Shown: positions 11,501 to 23,278, counted from the stretch's first letter. The stretch: 64,000 nucleotides of DNA from Avena insularis (GCA_023614405.1 CM042689.1:331862305-331926304), one strand, 5' to 3'. Program-made: numbers and translations. The notes: generated from the letters alone by a model not told the origin.

Positions 11501-12705
11501 TCTCGTAAGGGATTTCGAGTGTGGGTCTTACCCGGAGTTGAAGCGGCAGCAGCATGCGGAATGTGCATGAAGCTCTCCAGATCGAACTCGACTTTGTCAG
11601 AGTCGGAGCGGTCCTTGTTATAAGCACTAGGAGGGACAGTACTGTCATCAACCTGGTGAACAAGATTCTGCGAAAGATAAATAGAATAAAAACAGAGAAT
11701 GAACGAAACAACAGATGAACATAAGAAAAGCTATGTCGGACAGAAAGTGATTCGGAAACTTACCCAGAGGACATGCCTACCCCAGCTAAATGGAGGGCAG
11801 CTCCAAGCCCAATCCTCCGCCAAAGTCAGCTTGAAGATCGAGCTGACTCGACAGGCCATAGAGTCATGGGTGAGCTCCTTCATGGAGTGCCAAGTGGGGT
11901 CCTGTGTGTCGCTCATGAAGCACATCTTGTGGCTCCTGGATTGGAGGGGGCTGACCCGGCATGCAATAAAAGCACACATGAGATCCGTATCGGTGAGATG
12001 GAAATTCTCATCCGGCGATAGCAACCTCTCTAGAATCTTGTTGGCCTCATTCACCGCGGTGCTCTTGTCACGCGGGTCAATCTTCTAGAACTCTTTGTTG
12101 GGGACCTCGTCCGAGAAAGGGGGGAGCCGGATGTAATCGGTGGCCCCGATGTTTTTGACATAGAAGAAAGTCCTATGCCATTTCTTGCAAGAGTCTAAGC
12201 CAGTAACCTGAGGAAAGATGGATTCTCTCATGGGTGTGATGCTAGCGGCACCGCACCTAGTTGGCCTCTTCTCGGCACGGGGAACGCCAGGCTCGGGAAC
12301 TACTTGGATCCTAAAACTAAAATATTTGGCCCATAGAAGAACTGTAGGCCAAATGCCAAGGTAGGCCTCACAAGCAGAGATAAAACAAGAGAGGGAGCCA
12401 ATAGCATTGGCAGGCAAGTGATGGGTCTGAAGATGGAAAGTGGAAAGAAAGGAAACAAAGAAATTGCTCACGAGCAAGGAGAAACCTCGCTCAAAGTGGG
12501 AGAGGAAAACCACCCTCTCATTGGCCTCAGATTCGGGGGAAATCTCACCAACAGGGAGGCGACAATCCACTTCGAGTGGGATGCGCCTGGTGGAGCGCAG
12601 CCACTCGACCTCCTCCGTGGAGACCTCCGAGCCCTCCCAGCCGCCATGCTCGCCGGCGGGAACCTCCTGTTCCTCCGCTCCCTCGACAGCATCGCGAGCA
12701 TCCAT
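8594..12705 (-). pseudogene. Antisense accessory gene of the Tat-like element (gypsy-type transposon domain, PF04195-like)
   Basis: A multi-exon gene opposite in sense to the element. Clear exons: 12705-11764 (start MDARDAV), 11667-11458, 11394-11175 and 11089-10252; the tail lies in pieces near 9970-9860, 9780-9725, 9595-9320 and 9247-8594. The first exon encodes FHLQTHHLPANAI, ISACEAYLGIWPTV and KKWHRTFFYVKN, the pattern of the 'putative gypsy type transposon' family. The middle is a Ser/Pro/Thr-rich low-complexity region (about 10350-11080), followed by a probable coiled coil (EKDEVTRLKKAMADMEQKH) and a C-terminal part with SWYEDINLDVLERMRAEGKW. The function of these antisense proteins is unknown. 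Lesions seen: an in-frame TAG at 12085-12083 (probably a former Trp) and a frameshift near 9000. The far 3' exon borders are approximate. Confidence 0.65.
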
Positions 12706-13427
12706 GATCTCTCTGGATTCTGTCTCTTCCGCTGCAGGAAGAGGCTTGGAGGAGCAAGGACCCGTAGCGGAATAGAATGGGGAAAGGAGCAATCGCAGAG
12801 GATAAACTGTGAAGAAGAAGAACCGCAAAGGGGAAGTTGTGATTTTGGAGGCGCAAGGAAGAAGAAGGCAATGGGGAAACTGAACGGGCGAGGGAAGTTG
12901 AGTTCCCCTCACCCCTACTTAAGGGGAGTAAAAACCCCAATCGTGGGATTCCCCTGCGCCCTGCGGCCAACGTGTGTCTGTGTATACAGCCGAGTAAGCC
13001 AATCATAAAACGCCACGTGTAGGTGATACACGATAAATCCACTGCCACGTCACGCTGCACAAGACACGAGGCGTTGAGCGATGGGACTCCCACAGTGACG
13101 GGGAGTTACTGTGCCGCCGTCACTATGCGGTCAGGATTTGGGACAGAATTTGAGGCAAGTCACCATGATTAGAAGCTGTCAGTGACTAAGGCACGCCAAA
13201 AATGACTCGGAACTGGCCAAAATGACTCGGCACGAGACAAAAATGGGCCAAAAAGTCAAAGATGAGACTCGGAAAGAGCAGATTAGACTCGGCAAAGCAC
13301 GAGGTTACGTCAAACAATGTGTCCTAAGCAGTAAATGTTGGCAGAAAGAGAAGTTCCAATCACATTAAATGAATCTGGAGACGCCTAACAGCTAGAACTG
13401 CTATACCTCACCAGCTTCGGGGACTAA

Positions 13428-14009
13428 TGTTGGGGGGATAACCCCCGGTAGGGTCATAAAGGGTAAAACATTGTCTAGCTTGGCTTGTGCCGAGTAAAGA
13501 AAGAACCAGGCCGAGTAAGTACGGCCGGGTAGGATAGTCATGTGCGGCCGACATAGAAACTATGTCGGCCCATATAAGACAAATATGTTAATCTTGCAGG
13601 AACCAACGAGCCGAGTCTCATGAGGAAGGGCCGAGTCAGATAGGACGCGTGGCATCTTTCCGAGTGAGGTTTAGGAGGAACCCGGCTCATACAGTGAATA
13701 CCAAGACCCAAACAGTAACCCTAGGACCCAAAGGGGTGTAACCTAGCTAGCCATCACCTATATAAGGAGGGGCATAGCTAGGGTTAGGGGAGGTTGGACC
13801 TAGTAGGGAACTAAGGCACTGAAGCTTTGTTCATACATCTCAAGGAGCACTTGTAAACATCTAGGATCAATAAAATTTCCAAGTGTGGAGACTTCATCTT
13901 GTTCTTTGTGCGCCGCAAGACCGTGCACGCCCTCCCCGGTGACCACAAGCACCCATTCGGCCCGCAACTTAAACCTACCCATGGCATCTGTCATGACACC
14001 ACCACGACA
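13428..14009 (+). repeat. 3' LTR of the Tat-like element
   Basis: 582 bp starting tgttggggggataaccc and ending caccaccacgaca, so with TGT...ACA termini. It contains a TATA box (ctatataagg, 13758-13767) and a polyadenylation signal aataaa (13869-13874), which orients U3-R-U5 on the plus strand. No matching 5' LTR is in the window. Confidence 0.7.
13758..13767 (+). promoter_or_regulatory. TATA box of the Tat-like LTR
   Basis: ctatataagg about 110 bp upstream of the aataaa signal, at the spacing expected for a U3/R border. Confidence 0.6.
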
Positions 14010-14280
14010 TAGTCCTCTACTTTTAATCTTGATATCATCACGATTGGCGGCATTGTAAGATTATTTGGTATTTGTTTTAAGGATTTTTATACAATGTCTA
14101 TGATTGTTGATCTAATCATGAGTGAGTACTCCTCATGGGTTACGGGCTGAGGCATTTTAAAGTCGTCAAGTTATTGTATTAACTTGAGAGGTATATTAAT
14201 ACCGTCAAATTAATGTGAGTTAACCTGAGCGACATGATTTCACGATCAGTAAAATACATTTCATTGACTGCTTAGTACGA
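14010..14280. other. Unassigned spacer
   Basis: Sequence between the Tat-like LTR and the gypsy gag remnant; no feature recognised. Confidence 0.3.
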
Positions 14281-15900
14281 CCCCCTCAAGGACTCGAGGT
14301 TTTCTTGTAGTGTGCTGCATTTGTGGCATGGTTGGAACTTATCACCACATTTGAAACACTCGTCTCTTGATCTTCTCTGTGCTTTGAGTGATTGAAATTT
14401 CTCTTGCCACGGTGGTCTGATCTCAGTGTTAGGTTTGTCTTCAGTTGGTTGAGACAAGATCCCTTTACAATCAAACCCTGATCTAGAATAACTGTGCTTG
14501 TAAAGTGGATCGCCCTCGTGTCGTCTGCACCAGGTGACACGGGTGGCAACTCTGATCTCCATTTAACTCTAGTCCTATAGTTGTTCCCTCCCTCTCCGCC
14601 GCCTTGAGATGCCACCGTCAATAATCGGGCGATAGATGGAGACGATAGGGAATCTCAACCTTCCTTTAATTTTTCCCTTCCGAAATCCCCAGCCCCGTAT
14701 AGTCTCTTGTCCTGACAGACGCATCAGGCCGTCAGAGAAGGCACCAGCCTCGACAAATAAGGCAGCACCCATGCTACGTCTTTGCAGGCAGCCACGAAGT
14801 AGGTTTAGAAAGGTGTACCGAAAAGCTTTGCTATCTGTTGCCATCATGGGACATGTCGATTTTCGATTCCCATGGGGAAGACAAATGGCGGAGAATGTCA
14901 GACGATCGAGATCTAGATCTAGTAATGGCGGACCGTGTCTTCATGGCGATGGGGACCTTGTTTGGTTGTTCTTGACTTGCAACAGTGACATCGGCAAGCA
15001 GGGGTGGCAGCACATGATGAGTTCATAGTCTTATCTTTCAGGATAAAAATCCAAGGTCTGGCCTTAATTGGTCGTGTCTGTCAATAACTTTGTTCAAAGC
15101 ATTGTTTTGAGAGGACGAACTTGTTCTAGGGTGAAAATCCATGGTCTGTCCTTAACTGGTTGTGGCAGGCAATGACCTTGTTGAAGATATTGTTTTATGA
15201 GCATGGATTGATCGTGTTGTCTTGGTGATGCTTTGTGTTGCAGCTATAAGGTTTTGATCATTGGATCTTTATTTTTCTAGAGGGTTGTGTGCATCCGTAA
15301 TATCGTAAGGATATTTTGTTGTTGCAGAGGCTAGGTGTATTTGATATCCTCATGATATTAATATATTTACTTTATAAAAAATATAAAACTCAATATTGTA
15401 CTTGGTAGATGCATAATATTTGACTTTATCCAGCATTTTCTCCGGTGTTTCGGTAAGAAATAACGTAGCATCAACCGTTCTTGGATTATGTAAATGAATA
15501 GCTCATTGAATATCTTTCCTAAGCCCATTTCAAATTTCGTAACAAATAATATTCATCATAATGTTTGTTATGGATCAAAACCTTATGTCTACATTCCTCA
15601 AATTTTTTATAGTAATTGTCTACAATATCCTTCCATCTATAGAGCTCTAAGGCATGCATGCATCTGTGGTGTTTGTTTTTGCCAAAATTATCATAAACTG
15701 CTACACAAAGCCTTCCCAACTATCAACATCGTGTTCTCCATCATATGTTTGAAGCCAGAGAGCAGCATTTCTAATGAAATGCATGCTGGAAAAACTACCC
15801 CAGGTATCATGATCTACTGTATACATGCTAAAGTATTTTTCACACTCCCATTCACAATTTCCGGTTTTCACCAAATTTGAAGAAAGCTACTTTGGGTGGT
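14281..15900 (-). pseudogene. Degraded gypsy gag, split by an insertion
   Basis: Read on the minus strand, 15900-15395 carries gag capsid-like pieces in several frames: KYFSMYTVDHDTW, NAALWLQTYDGEHDVDSW, DNFGKNKHHRCMHALE, VLIHNKHYDEYYL and LHNPRTVDATLFLTETPEKM. Then 14580-14281 carries a zinc knuckle, CFKCGDKFQPCHKC (the usual Gly before His is Cys here). The two parts are in the right order for one gag interrupted by about 0.8 kb of foreign sequence. Many stops and frameshifts are present. Confidence 0.6.
14590..15390 (+). repeat. Probable non-LTR insertion inside the gypsy gag
   Basis: This block separates the capsid-like and zinc-knuckle parts of the gag remnant. It ends in an A-rich tail (tataaaaaatataaaa, ending about 15388) and contains a diverged tandem pair of about 75-85 bp (around 15045 and 15130, sharing aaaatccatggtctg-type words). 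No target duplication was found, so both ends and the class are uncertain. Confidence 0.4.
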
Positions 15901-15937
15901 CTAGAATTACAAATCATAGACGATCTGCGACCAACTG

Positions 15938-16063
15938 CTCAATCCACACTAAAACCTCGTGGCTAGTAGTCTACCGCCACCACACACCACCGGGGAATCA
16001 CTCAATCCACACCAAAACCTCGTTGCTAGCAGTCTACCGCCACCACACGCAACTAGGGAATGT
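15938..16063. repeat. 63-bp tandem duplication
   Basis: Two adjacent copies of a unit starting ctcaatccacac and containing agtctaccgccaccacac, at 15938 and 16001, with a few substitutions. It lies just upstream of the gag remnant, read on the minus strand. Confidence 0.75.
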
Positions 16064-16313
16064 CGCTTGATTTGCCTCCAATTTTATGGTACGATCGGAG
16101 TGGATAAGAAAATCTTTTGTGGGGAATTTTCTAGATCCATATGTGGCACCCTCACTACTCTCAATCACTGATAGATGGAGTACAAGTTGAGGATACAATT
16201 GTTGGTGTCACGCTGAGATCTAGGAATCTCAACGAGCCGAGGCTCCGGAGTCCTTATCTTGTGACCTTCAGAGCCTCGTTCAGGTGCGGTGTGTGTGACA
16301 AAACTGTAGTTTA

Positions 16314-17281
16314 TGTTGGGACATGTCCCTTCACATGGAGGTGTGTTGGCAGCCCAACATCATCCCATGAAAGTCCAACATGTTTCAACTGTTGATCGAC
16401 GTTCGTATCCAACGGCTGAGGTGCTCCTTGGGAGAGGAGTAGAAAAGAAAACCCTAGCCACCCTTGGTGGCTGAGTGTCTCAATCAGAGAGTGTGAGCTG
16501 AGCAAGAGAGAGGGTGATAGAACACACAAGAACACTACAACCTAATGAGAAGAGAGAAGAAGAAGAGGTGATTTCTGTCCAGATTTCTGAAATCTAACCT
16601 GTATGTATTCAATCTGGTGTTTGGAGGCTCAAACGTGCTTGGATTGGCTCCAAACTTGGTGAAATTGTTCCTTGATTTGAGTACTTCGATCTGGTTAGCT
16701 GGCTTGAGATTTGGGTCAGTGTAGCATCAGATTTGGAAGCGGTTTATTCCGTTCGGACTGCTGCAGTTTCAGCACAGAGCAGTTTTGGTAGACAAACAGT
16801 TTGAGCAGGCAAACGTGTCCGATTGGCCTGAAATTTGGCATGTATGTTGGGTACTCATATGTGAGCTTGTCTACCAAGTTTGGTGCTGATTGGATCTGCT
16901 GTTTAAGAGCGGTTTGCTGATTACCGAAGGGGACAAAAACTGAGATACTCTGCTTTGTTATAATCTTTCTCTCAAGTGGTTATTATTGTTGTTGTTGTTG
17001 TTGTTGTTGTTGCTGCCGGTTGGAAACATGCTGAGTGTGTTGTACATCTCTAGATGTTCTAAAGAATACTCTGTAACCAGGTTGCTCATAGTGAATCTCG
17101 GTGGACCGGTTGGTCCGCACCCGTGGTGTTTTCTTCCTCACGTTGAGGAGGTTTTTCCACATAAATCCTTGTGTCACCTATGCATGTGCTTGTTATTTTA
17201 TTTCTGCTGCATATCTGTTGTTTAAAACTATCCTCGGGATTCACCGCAAGATGCGTGGGTTGTACTTCTTCCCCCACAACA
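16314..17281 (+). repeat. 5' LTR of the copia element
   Basis: 968 bp from tgttgggacatgtccc to ttcccccacaaca. It aligns with the 3' LTR at both ends and in patches between, but is about 300 bp longer. It includes a (TTG)n microsatellite. Confidence 0.85.
16981..17014 (+). repeat. GTT/ATT microsatellite
   Basis: About ten trinucleotide units (att then gtt) inside the copia 5' LTR. The matching site of the 3' LTR (near 21990) has only short gtt/att repeats. Confidence 0.9.
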
Positions 17282-17284
17282 AAG

Positions 17285-17300
17285 TGGTATCATAGCTGAG
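17285..17300 (+). promoter_or_regulatory. Primer binding site of the copia element
   Basis: tggtatcatagctgag starts three bases after the 5' LTR. It matches the initiator-Met tRNA type (TGGTATCAGAGC) with one substitution. Confidence 0.8.
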
Positions 17301-17367
17301 GTTCAGTTTGTATTCAGTTTCAGAGCAAGGTTTGTTTTGGGCTGAGTGCATTTGCTTGTGGTGAAGG

Positions 17368-20300
17368 ATGGTAGTCAATACCAACATAATGATTTCTTTG
17401 AATGGTATAAATTATCAAGCATGGAAAAGCAAGATGAAGGACTTGTTATATGTGAAGGATTACTGGAAGTCGGTGTTCTCCATTGAGATGTCCAGTGATA
17501 AGAAAGAATATCATTGGGAGGTACTTCATCTCCAAGCTTGTGGGTTCATCCGACAATGGGTGGATGATAATGTTTTGAACCATATCATTGGTGAGTCACA
17601 TGCACGTACCTTATGGCAGAAATTAGAGGAGTTGTATGCCCGCAAAGAAGGTACCAACAAGATGTTCTTGATCAAGAAATTGATGCATTTGAGGTACAAG
17701 GAGGTCCAATTGTAGATCATGTGAATGAATTTTAGGGCATTATAAATCAGCTATCTTCAATGGGAATCACATTTGAAGATGAAGTTAGAGCCTTGCTGCT
17801 ACTTGGCTCATTACCGGACACTTGGGAGACCTTTAAGGTCACTGTGTGCAATTCGGAACCTAATGGAGTAGTCACTTGGAACCTTGTGAAGACCAAGGTA
17901 CTAAATGAAGAGTCTAGAAAAATTGCTGATAAGGACGGTTCCTCCTCACATTATGAAATGTTAGTGACCGAGTCATGGGGGAGAAGCAAGAGTAAAGGTC
18001 TAAGTAAGGGAGGGAAGTAGAAGAAAATCAAGAGGCAAAGACAAGTATGCTGGTATTATATGCCATCACTGCCATGAGAAGGGCCACATCAAGTGGCATT
18101 GTGAACAATGGAAGACAGATAAAAATAAAAATAAGAAAGTTCAGAAATATGCCGACAGTGATAGTGACAGAGGCTGGATTACTGCGGTTGAGGAGATCAT
18201 GTTTCTCATGCATGAAGAACATGATGGCAGTAGTGTTTCCACCATTTAGGAGAGGATCACTGTAGTTTCTGATGATACCATCAGCCTTGCAGATGGTGAT
18301 GAGATGACTTGGATTCTGGACAGCGGTGCTACCATACATGCTACATCTCGTAGAGAGCTCCAACTACATAGCAGGTGATTTTGGTGTTGTGAAGATGGGA
18401 AACAATGATAGGGCAAAAATCATTGGAAGAGTAGATGTGCACTTGGAGACTGAAAATGGTATGACACTAGTCCTCAAGTCGGTGAGGCATGTTGAGGACC
18501 TTCGGCTCAACATTATCTCGGTTGGATTGCTTGATAGAGATGGGTACTTGAGAAGATTTGGAAATGCACAGTACAAACTCACTAGAGGGAACCTGGTTGT
18601 TGCAAAAGGTAACATGGTTTCAGTTTTGTATCATGCCCATGCTAAGCTTTCTGCTGTTTGTGTCAATGCATTGCAGAAAGAGGATGTGTGTGCCCTATGG
18701 CACAAGAGACTTAGGCACATGAGTGAGAAGGGGATGATAGTGCTAGTGAAGAAAAATCTATTGAAAGGTGTGAAAGGTGTTCACATCAAGAAATATTCAG
18801 ATTGTCGAGCAGGGAAGCAACACAGAGTTGCGTTCAAAAGTCAACCTCCTCACAAGAAGCCCGAGGTGTTGGACTTGATACATTCTGATGTTTGCAAAAT
18901 GTCGGTGAGGTCTATGGGTGGAGCAAAGTACTTTGTCATATTTATTGATGACTTTTCCAGGAAGGTTTGGGTCTATGTTTTGAAGAACAAACATCAAGTA
19001 CTAAGTGTATTCAAGCAATTACCTCTCATTTGAGAGACAAACCGAGAAGAAGATCAAGTGCATTCGCACTGATAATGGGGGAGAGTATATTGGCCCATTT
19101 GATGCTTATTGCAAGGAGCAGGGAATTAGGCACCAATTTACTCCTCCGAAGACACCACAGCTGAATGGTCTTGCTGAGAGGATGAATAAGACAATTGTTG
19201 AGAGATTTAGATGCTTGCTATCGAGTGCAAAGCTACCTAAACATTATTGGGGTGAGGCTTTGTCGACTGTAGTTTATCTTATTAATCTCTCACCAAGTTA
19301 TCCATTGCAGGAAAATGTTCCAAACATGGTCTTTTATGACAAGGACGTCTCGTATGAGCACCTGAAAGTTTTTGGGTGCAAGGCCTTTGTTCATATCCCT
19401 CAAGATGAAAGGTCAAAGCTTGATTCAAAGACACGACAGTGCATATTTCTTGGCTATGGAGGTGATCAGTTCGGCTATAAGTTGTATGATCCAATAGCAA
19501 GAAAGGTTGTGAGAAGCTGTGATGTTGTGTTTGTTGAAGACCAAACAATTGAGGATATTGTGAAGACAAAGGTGCAGGTTCCAGAGCAAGTTCCAGTACA
19601 TGTTTCTCCTCGAAATCAGCAGCAAGACAGATCTGATTCTGACCCAGTTCCTACAGATTCAGCTCAACAAGAAGCTGAAGACAATGATGCAGAAGATGTG
19701 CAAGGTGATGCACATAGTGGTACAGGTGAGGATGCTCCCCAGCAGCAAGAGTATGATGCTGAAGAAGATGATCATGATCAGCAAGCACCTAAACCAGATA
19801 GTCCACCAGCTGATCCACTCAGACGGTCCAGCAGAGGCCGTGTTCCTTCCACTAGGTATGACTCAGACCAATATGTGGTGTTATTGTCTGATGGTTCAGA
19901 ACCTGAGTGCTTTCAAAAGGCAATGAAAGATGGGAACAAGAAGGAGCGGAATAAGGCTATGCAAAAAAGAGATGGATTCCTTGCATAAGAATCATACTAA
20001 TGAGCTGGTGAAGTTGTCCAAGGGCAAGAAAGTTCTAAAAAATAAGTGGGTCTACAGAATCAAGAAAGAAGAGCACACGTCACATTCAAGGTACAAGGCC
20101 AGGCTAGTTGTAAAATAATTCAGCCAGAGAAAAGGTATTGACTTTGATGAAATATTTTCTCTGGTGGTGAAGATGACATCAATTCGAATGATCCTTGGCA
20201 TGGAAGCAAGTCTCAACTTGGAGGTTGAGCAAATGGATGTGAAGACAGCTTTCTTTCATGGAGAGTTGGAGGAAGAAATCTACATGGAGCAGCCCGAGGG

Positions 20301-21434
20301 GTTTCTTGTTAAAGGCAAAGAAGACTATGTGTGCAAATTGAAAAAAGTCTCTATGACCTGAATCAAGCACCGATACAATGGTACATGAAATTTTAATCTG
20401 TCATGGGGGAGAAAGGCTACAAGAGGTGTAGCTCAGACCATTGTGTGTTTATTCAGAGGTTCTCAGGTGATGATTTTATCATGTTGTTGCTCTATGTTGA
20501 TGATATCTTGATTGTTGGCAAGAATGTCTCTAGGATTGCTAGAATAAAGAAAGAGTTGAGCAAAAGTTTTGCCATGAAAGACTTGGGTCCAGCAAAGTGT
20601 ATTCTCGACATGAGAATTGAGAGAGACGGAAAATCCAACAAGTTGTACTTTTCTTAAGAGAAATATATTGAGAAGGTACTTCGCAAGTTCAAGATGGACA
20701 AGGCAAGATTAGTGAGTTGTCCACTCGCAGCTCATTTCAAGTTGAGAAAAAGCAATGTCCCTCCACTGAAGAGATGAAAAAGGAAATGCAAAATGTTCCT
20801 TATGCTTCAGCTGTTGGGAGTTTGATGTATGCTATGGTGTGCACACGACCTGGCATTGCTCAAGCGGTTAGTACTGTGAGTAGATTCATGTCCAATCCAG
20901 GAAGACCATATTGGGAATCCGTGAAGTGGATTTATAGGTATCTCCGAGGCAGCACTAATATGAAGCTTTGCTTTGGTGGTAGTGAGCCCAAGCTGATTGC
21001 ATATTCAGATTTAGACTTGGCTGGGAAGGAAGTCTATTTCAGGTTATTTGATTACCCATTCAAGGAGAGCAGTGGCATGGCAAAGCAGGTTGCAAAAGTG
21101 TGTGGCGTTAAACACAACTAAGGCCGAGTTCATCGCAGTAACCGAGGCGAGCAAGGTGCTATTGTGGTTAAAACGATTGGCTTATGAGCAAGATAAGTAT
21201 GTGCTTTTTTGTGACAATCAAAGTGCCATTCACCTGAGTAAGAATGCAAGTTTTCATTCGAGGTCAAAGCATATTGATGTACGCTATCATTGGATTCGAG
21301 ATATGCTGAATTCCAAGCAAATGCAAATTGAGAAGATGCACATAGATAATAATGAGGCTGATATGTTGACCAAGGTGATGACAAGAGGAAAGCTCGAGGT
21401 ATGTCGTCGGCTCGTCGACATGACCGCCGGTTGA
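17368..21434 (+). pseudogene. Copia gag-pol polyprotein, broken
   Basis: One polyprotein is spread over many frames. Gag begins at 17368 with a UBN2-like region (GINYQAWKSKMKDLL), then a zinc knuckle near 18060 (CHHCHEKGHIKWHC, frameshifted). Protease is near 18310 (WILDSGATIHAT). The GAG-pre-integrase/integrase part is at 18640-19230 (ALWHKRLRHMSEKGM, FIDDFSRKVWVY, RTDNGGEY), with YSLA-like downstream linker to 19985. Reverse transcriptase is at 20020-20660 with MDVKTAFFHGELEEEIYMEQ and an intact LLLYVDDILIVG. RNase H is at 21130-21390 (AEFIAVTEA, SKHIDVRYHWIRD). Stops or shifts occur near 17715, 18020, 19030, 19988, 20118, 20397, 20655 and 21030. The encoded enzymes cannot be made from this copy. 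Confidence 0.9.
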
Positions 21435-21469
21435 CAGTGAGACCCCCCATGATGTCGGGAGGAGGAGTT

Positions 21470-22134
21470 TGTTGGGCCATGTCCCTCCATATGAAGGTGT
21501 GTTGACAGCCCAACATCAGCCCGTAAAATTCCAACACGTTTTAACCCCAACATCAGCCCGTGAAATTTCAACATGTTTTAACCGTTGATCGACGTCGTAT
21601 CCAACGACTAAGATGCTCCTTTGGAGAGGAGTAGAAAAAAACCCTAGCCACCCTTGAGACACTCTGAGTAAGAGAGAAAGAGTGAAAGAACATATAAGAA
21701 TACTATAACCTAGTAAGAAGAGAGAAAAAATAAGAAGAGGTGATTTCTGTCTAGATTTCTGAGATCGTTCAAACGTGTTTAGATTGGCTACAAACTTGGT
21801 GAGTTGGGTCAGTGTAGCATCAGATTTGAAAGTCAGACTGCCGCAGTTTCAGCACAAAACAATTTTAATAGACGAAAAGTATAAGTTTGTCTACCAAGTT
21901 TGGTGCTGATTGAATCTTCAGTTTAAAAACGGTTTGCTAATTATTAAAGGGGACAAAAACAGAGATACCATACATTGCTATAATGTGGTTGTTATTATTG
22001 TTACCGGTAGGCAATATGCTGAGTGTCCGCATAGTGATTTTTCTTCCTTATCTTGAGGAGGAGGTATTTTCTCTTAAATCCTCGTGTCACCTATACCTGT
22101 GCAAGCCGCTAGGTTTGTGCTTCTTCCCCCAACA
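21470..22134 (+). repeat. 3' LTR of the copia element
   Basis: 665 bp from tgttgggccatgtccc to ttcttcccccaaca, preceded by a purine tract (tcgggaggaggag). Relative to the 5' LTR it has several internal deletions and one tandem duplication of about 40 bp (21505-21583, unit containing ccaacatcagcccgt). Confidence 0.85.
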
Positions 22135-22439
22135 CTTTCATAGTACCAGTTTCATTATTTCTCAGTTTGGTTTGGAAAATGCTGTTTTACTGTTCCTTAT
22201 GACCGATTGTTACCTTTGCTTACACGGCCGACTCGCGCCTCGGTTAACATTTGGTAGACTAGAGAGTAGAGCTACCAGAAGACACGTGAAACTGTTGTTC
22301 TGTTTTACACAAAGTCTCGCAAGGCCTTATTGGTTACCGTCTTACTGCAACAGCTCCACACCGGAGTTATACGAAACAAAGGTGCACCATTCCTACAGAA
22401 CACGGACGAAAGCACCGAACCGAACCTGACGAAGGTCGC
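22135..22439. other. Spacer and 3' region of the oil-body protein gene
   Basis: 305 bp between the copia LTR and the stop codon of the minus-strand oil-body-associated gene. It should contain that gene's 3' UTR and terminator; no separate feature is recognisable. Confidence 0.4.
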
Positions 22440-23278
22440 TCACGGGAAGGGCGCGTGGCGCTTCATCTCGTGCGGCACGACGTCCACGGCGAACCCCTTG
22501 TGGTGGCGCACCCAGTAGTCCGCCTGGCCCGGGCGCGGATCCGCCGGCACCTCCACGTCGGCCCTCGCCGCCTTGAGCTCCTCCGTGGAGAAGCCGTACC
22601 TCTGGTCGCGCTTCCTCACGAGGTCAGGGTGCACGGCGGCGATCCGCTCGGCCTGGGGCGACACCATGAGCGCGGGCGCGCCGAGCGGGAGGCGGTCGCC
22701 GCGATCCACCTGCCAGGTGCACCAGAACTTGCCGAACGTGCCGGCCATGTGGTCCAGCTCCGTCTTCTCCAGCATCTCCGGCACCCGCGGGCTCGCCCAC
22801 AGCCCCGCCTTGATCTCGTGCGCGTGCGAGTGCCACAGCCTCTGCTCCTCCTTGGGCAGCGCCTCGAAGATCTTCCTCGACACGATGTACTCCACGCCTA
22901 TATATATACGGTGCAAACAAATACGTACGGGGTGGTGAGCTGACAGAACAAGCAGGGGCAAGGCAAGAGACGCCTGAGCACGTACGTACCGATGAGGCGG
23001 GCGTGCTTGTCGTCGGAGTCGTAGACGGGGCACTGGAGGACGTCCTGGTTGAGGCGGGAGACGAAGTGGTGGGTCTCCACCTGCCGGTGCGGGTCGTGCG
23101 CGTACAGGGCGAACGTGCACACGTGCTGCTTGATCTGCTTCACGGGGCGCAGCGACTGCAGCGCCGCCGCGCCCTTGTCGAGCATCATAGTCGACATGGT
23201 CGTCGGCTTCCCCGGCGGGCCGCCGTCGCCCCCGGTTGAGGCCGGCGTCGGCAGAGGCTTCTGGTCGCTAGACGCCAT
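22440..23278 (-). CDS. Oil body-associated protein (OBAP, DUF1264), two exons, 248 aa
   Basis: Exons 23278-22990 and 22897-22440 are joined across a 92-bp intron (donor G|GTACGT, acceptor TATAG|GC), phase 1, restoring Gly in RLIGVEYIVS. The product has the OBAP/DUF1264 signature throughout: KQHVCTFALYAHDPHRQVET, HHFVSRLNQD, CPVYDSD, LWHSHAHEIKAGLW, FGKFWCTWQVDRGD, PLGAPALMVSP and a C-terminal GFAVDVVPHEMK. OBAPs associate with seed lipid droplets and help keep oil bodies stable; the biochemical role is not known. The length is normal for the family. The gene has high GC, as many grass genes do. It lies 434 bp downstream of the NPF gene in the same direction. No lesion is seen. Confidence 0.92.

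Larger units (their letters stand above)
8591..14009 (+). mobile_element. Left-truncated Tat-like gypsy element (antisense gene region plus 3' LTR)
   Basis: The right end carries a full LTR (13428-14009) directly preceded by cagcttcggggactaa, a polypurine-like tract typical of grass Tat/RIRE2-type gypsy elements on the plus strand. The interior carries a spliced gene in the opposite orientation, as in Tat elements with an antisense ORF between pol and the 3' LTR. The phrase cctcggggactag recurs at about 10080 and 10186. No gag, pol or 5' LTR is present, so most of the element is missing on the left. The left boundary is approximate. Confidence 0.65.
16314..22134 (+). mobile_element. Degenerate copia retrotransposon with both LTRs
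   Basis: LTRs at 16314-17281 and 21470-22134 begin TGTTGGG and end CCAACA or CACAACA, and both contain cagcccaacatca near the start. The interior has an initiator-Met tRNA primer site, then gag, protease, integrase, reverse transcriptase and RNase H in copia order, and a purine tract before the 3' LTR. The five bases outside the two ends differ (gttta and ctttc), so no target duplication is preserved. Many stops and frameshifts make it non-autonomous. Confidence 0.9.

Noticed and set aside
16981..17014. Short tandem repeats as a CRISPR-like array
   Set aside because: It is a simple trinucleotide microsatellite in a plant LTR; no spacers.
19005..19988. A 327-residue frame as an independent gene
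   Set aside because: It is the second half of the copia integrase and linker, continuing a frame broken near 19030.
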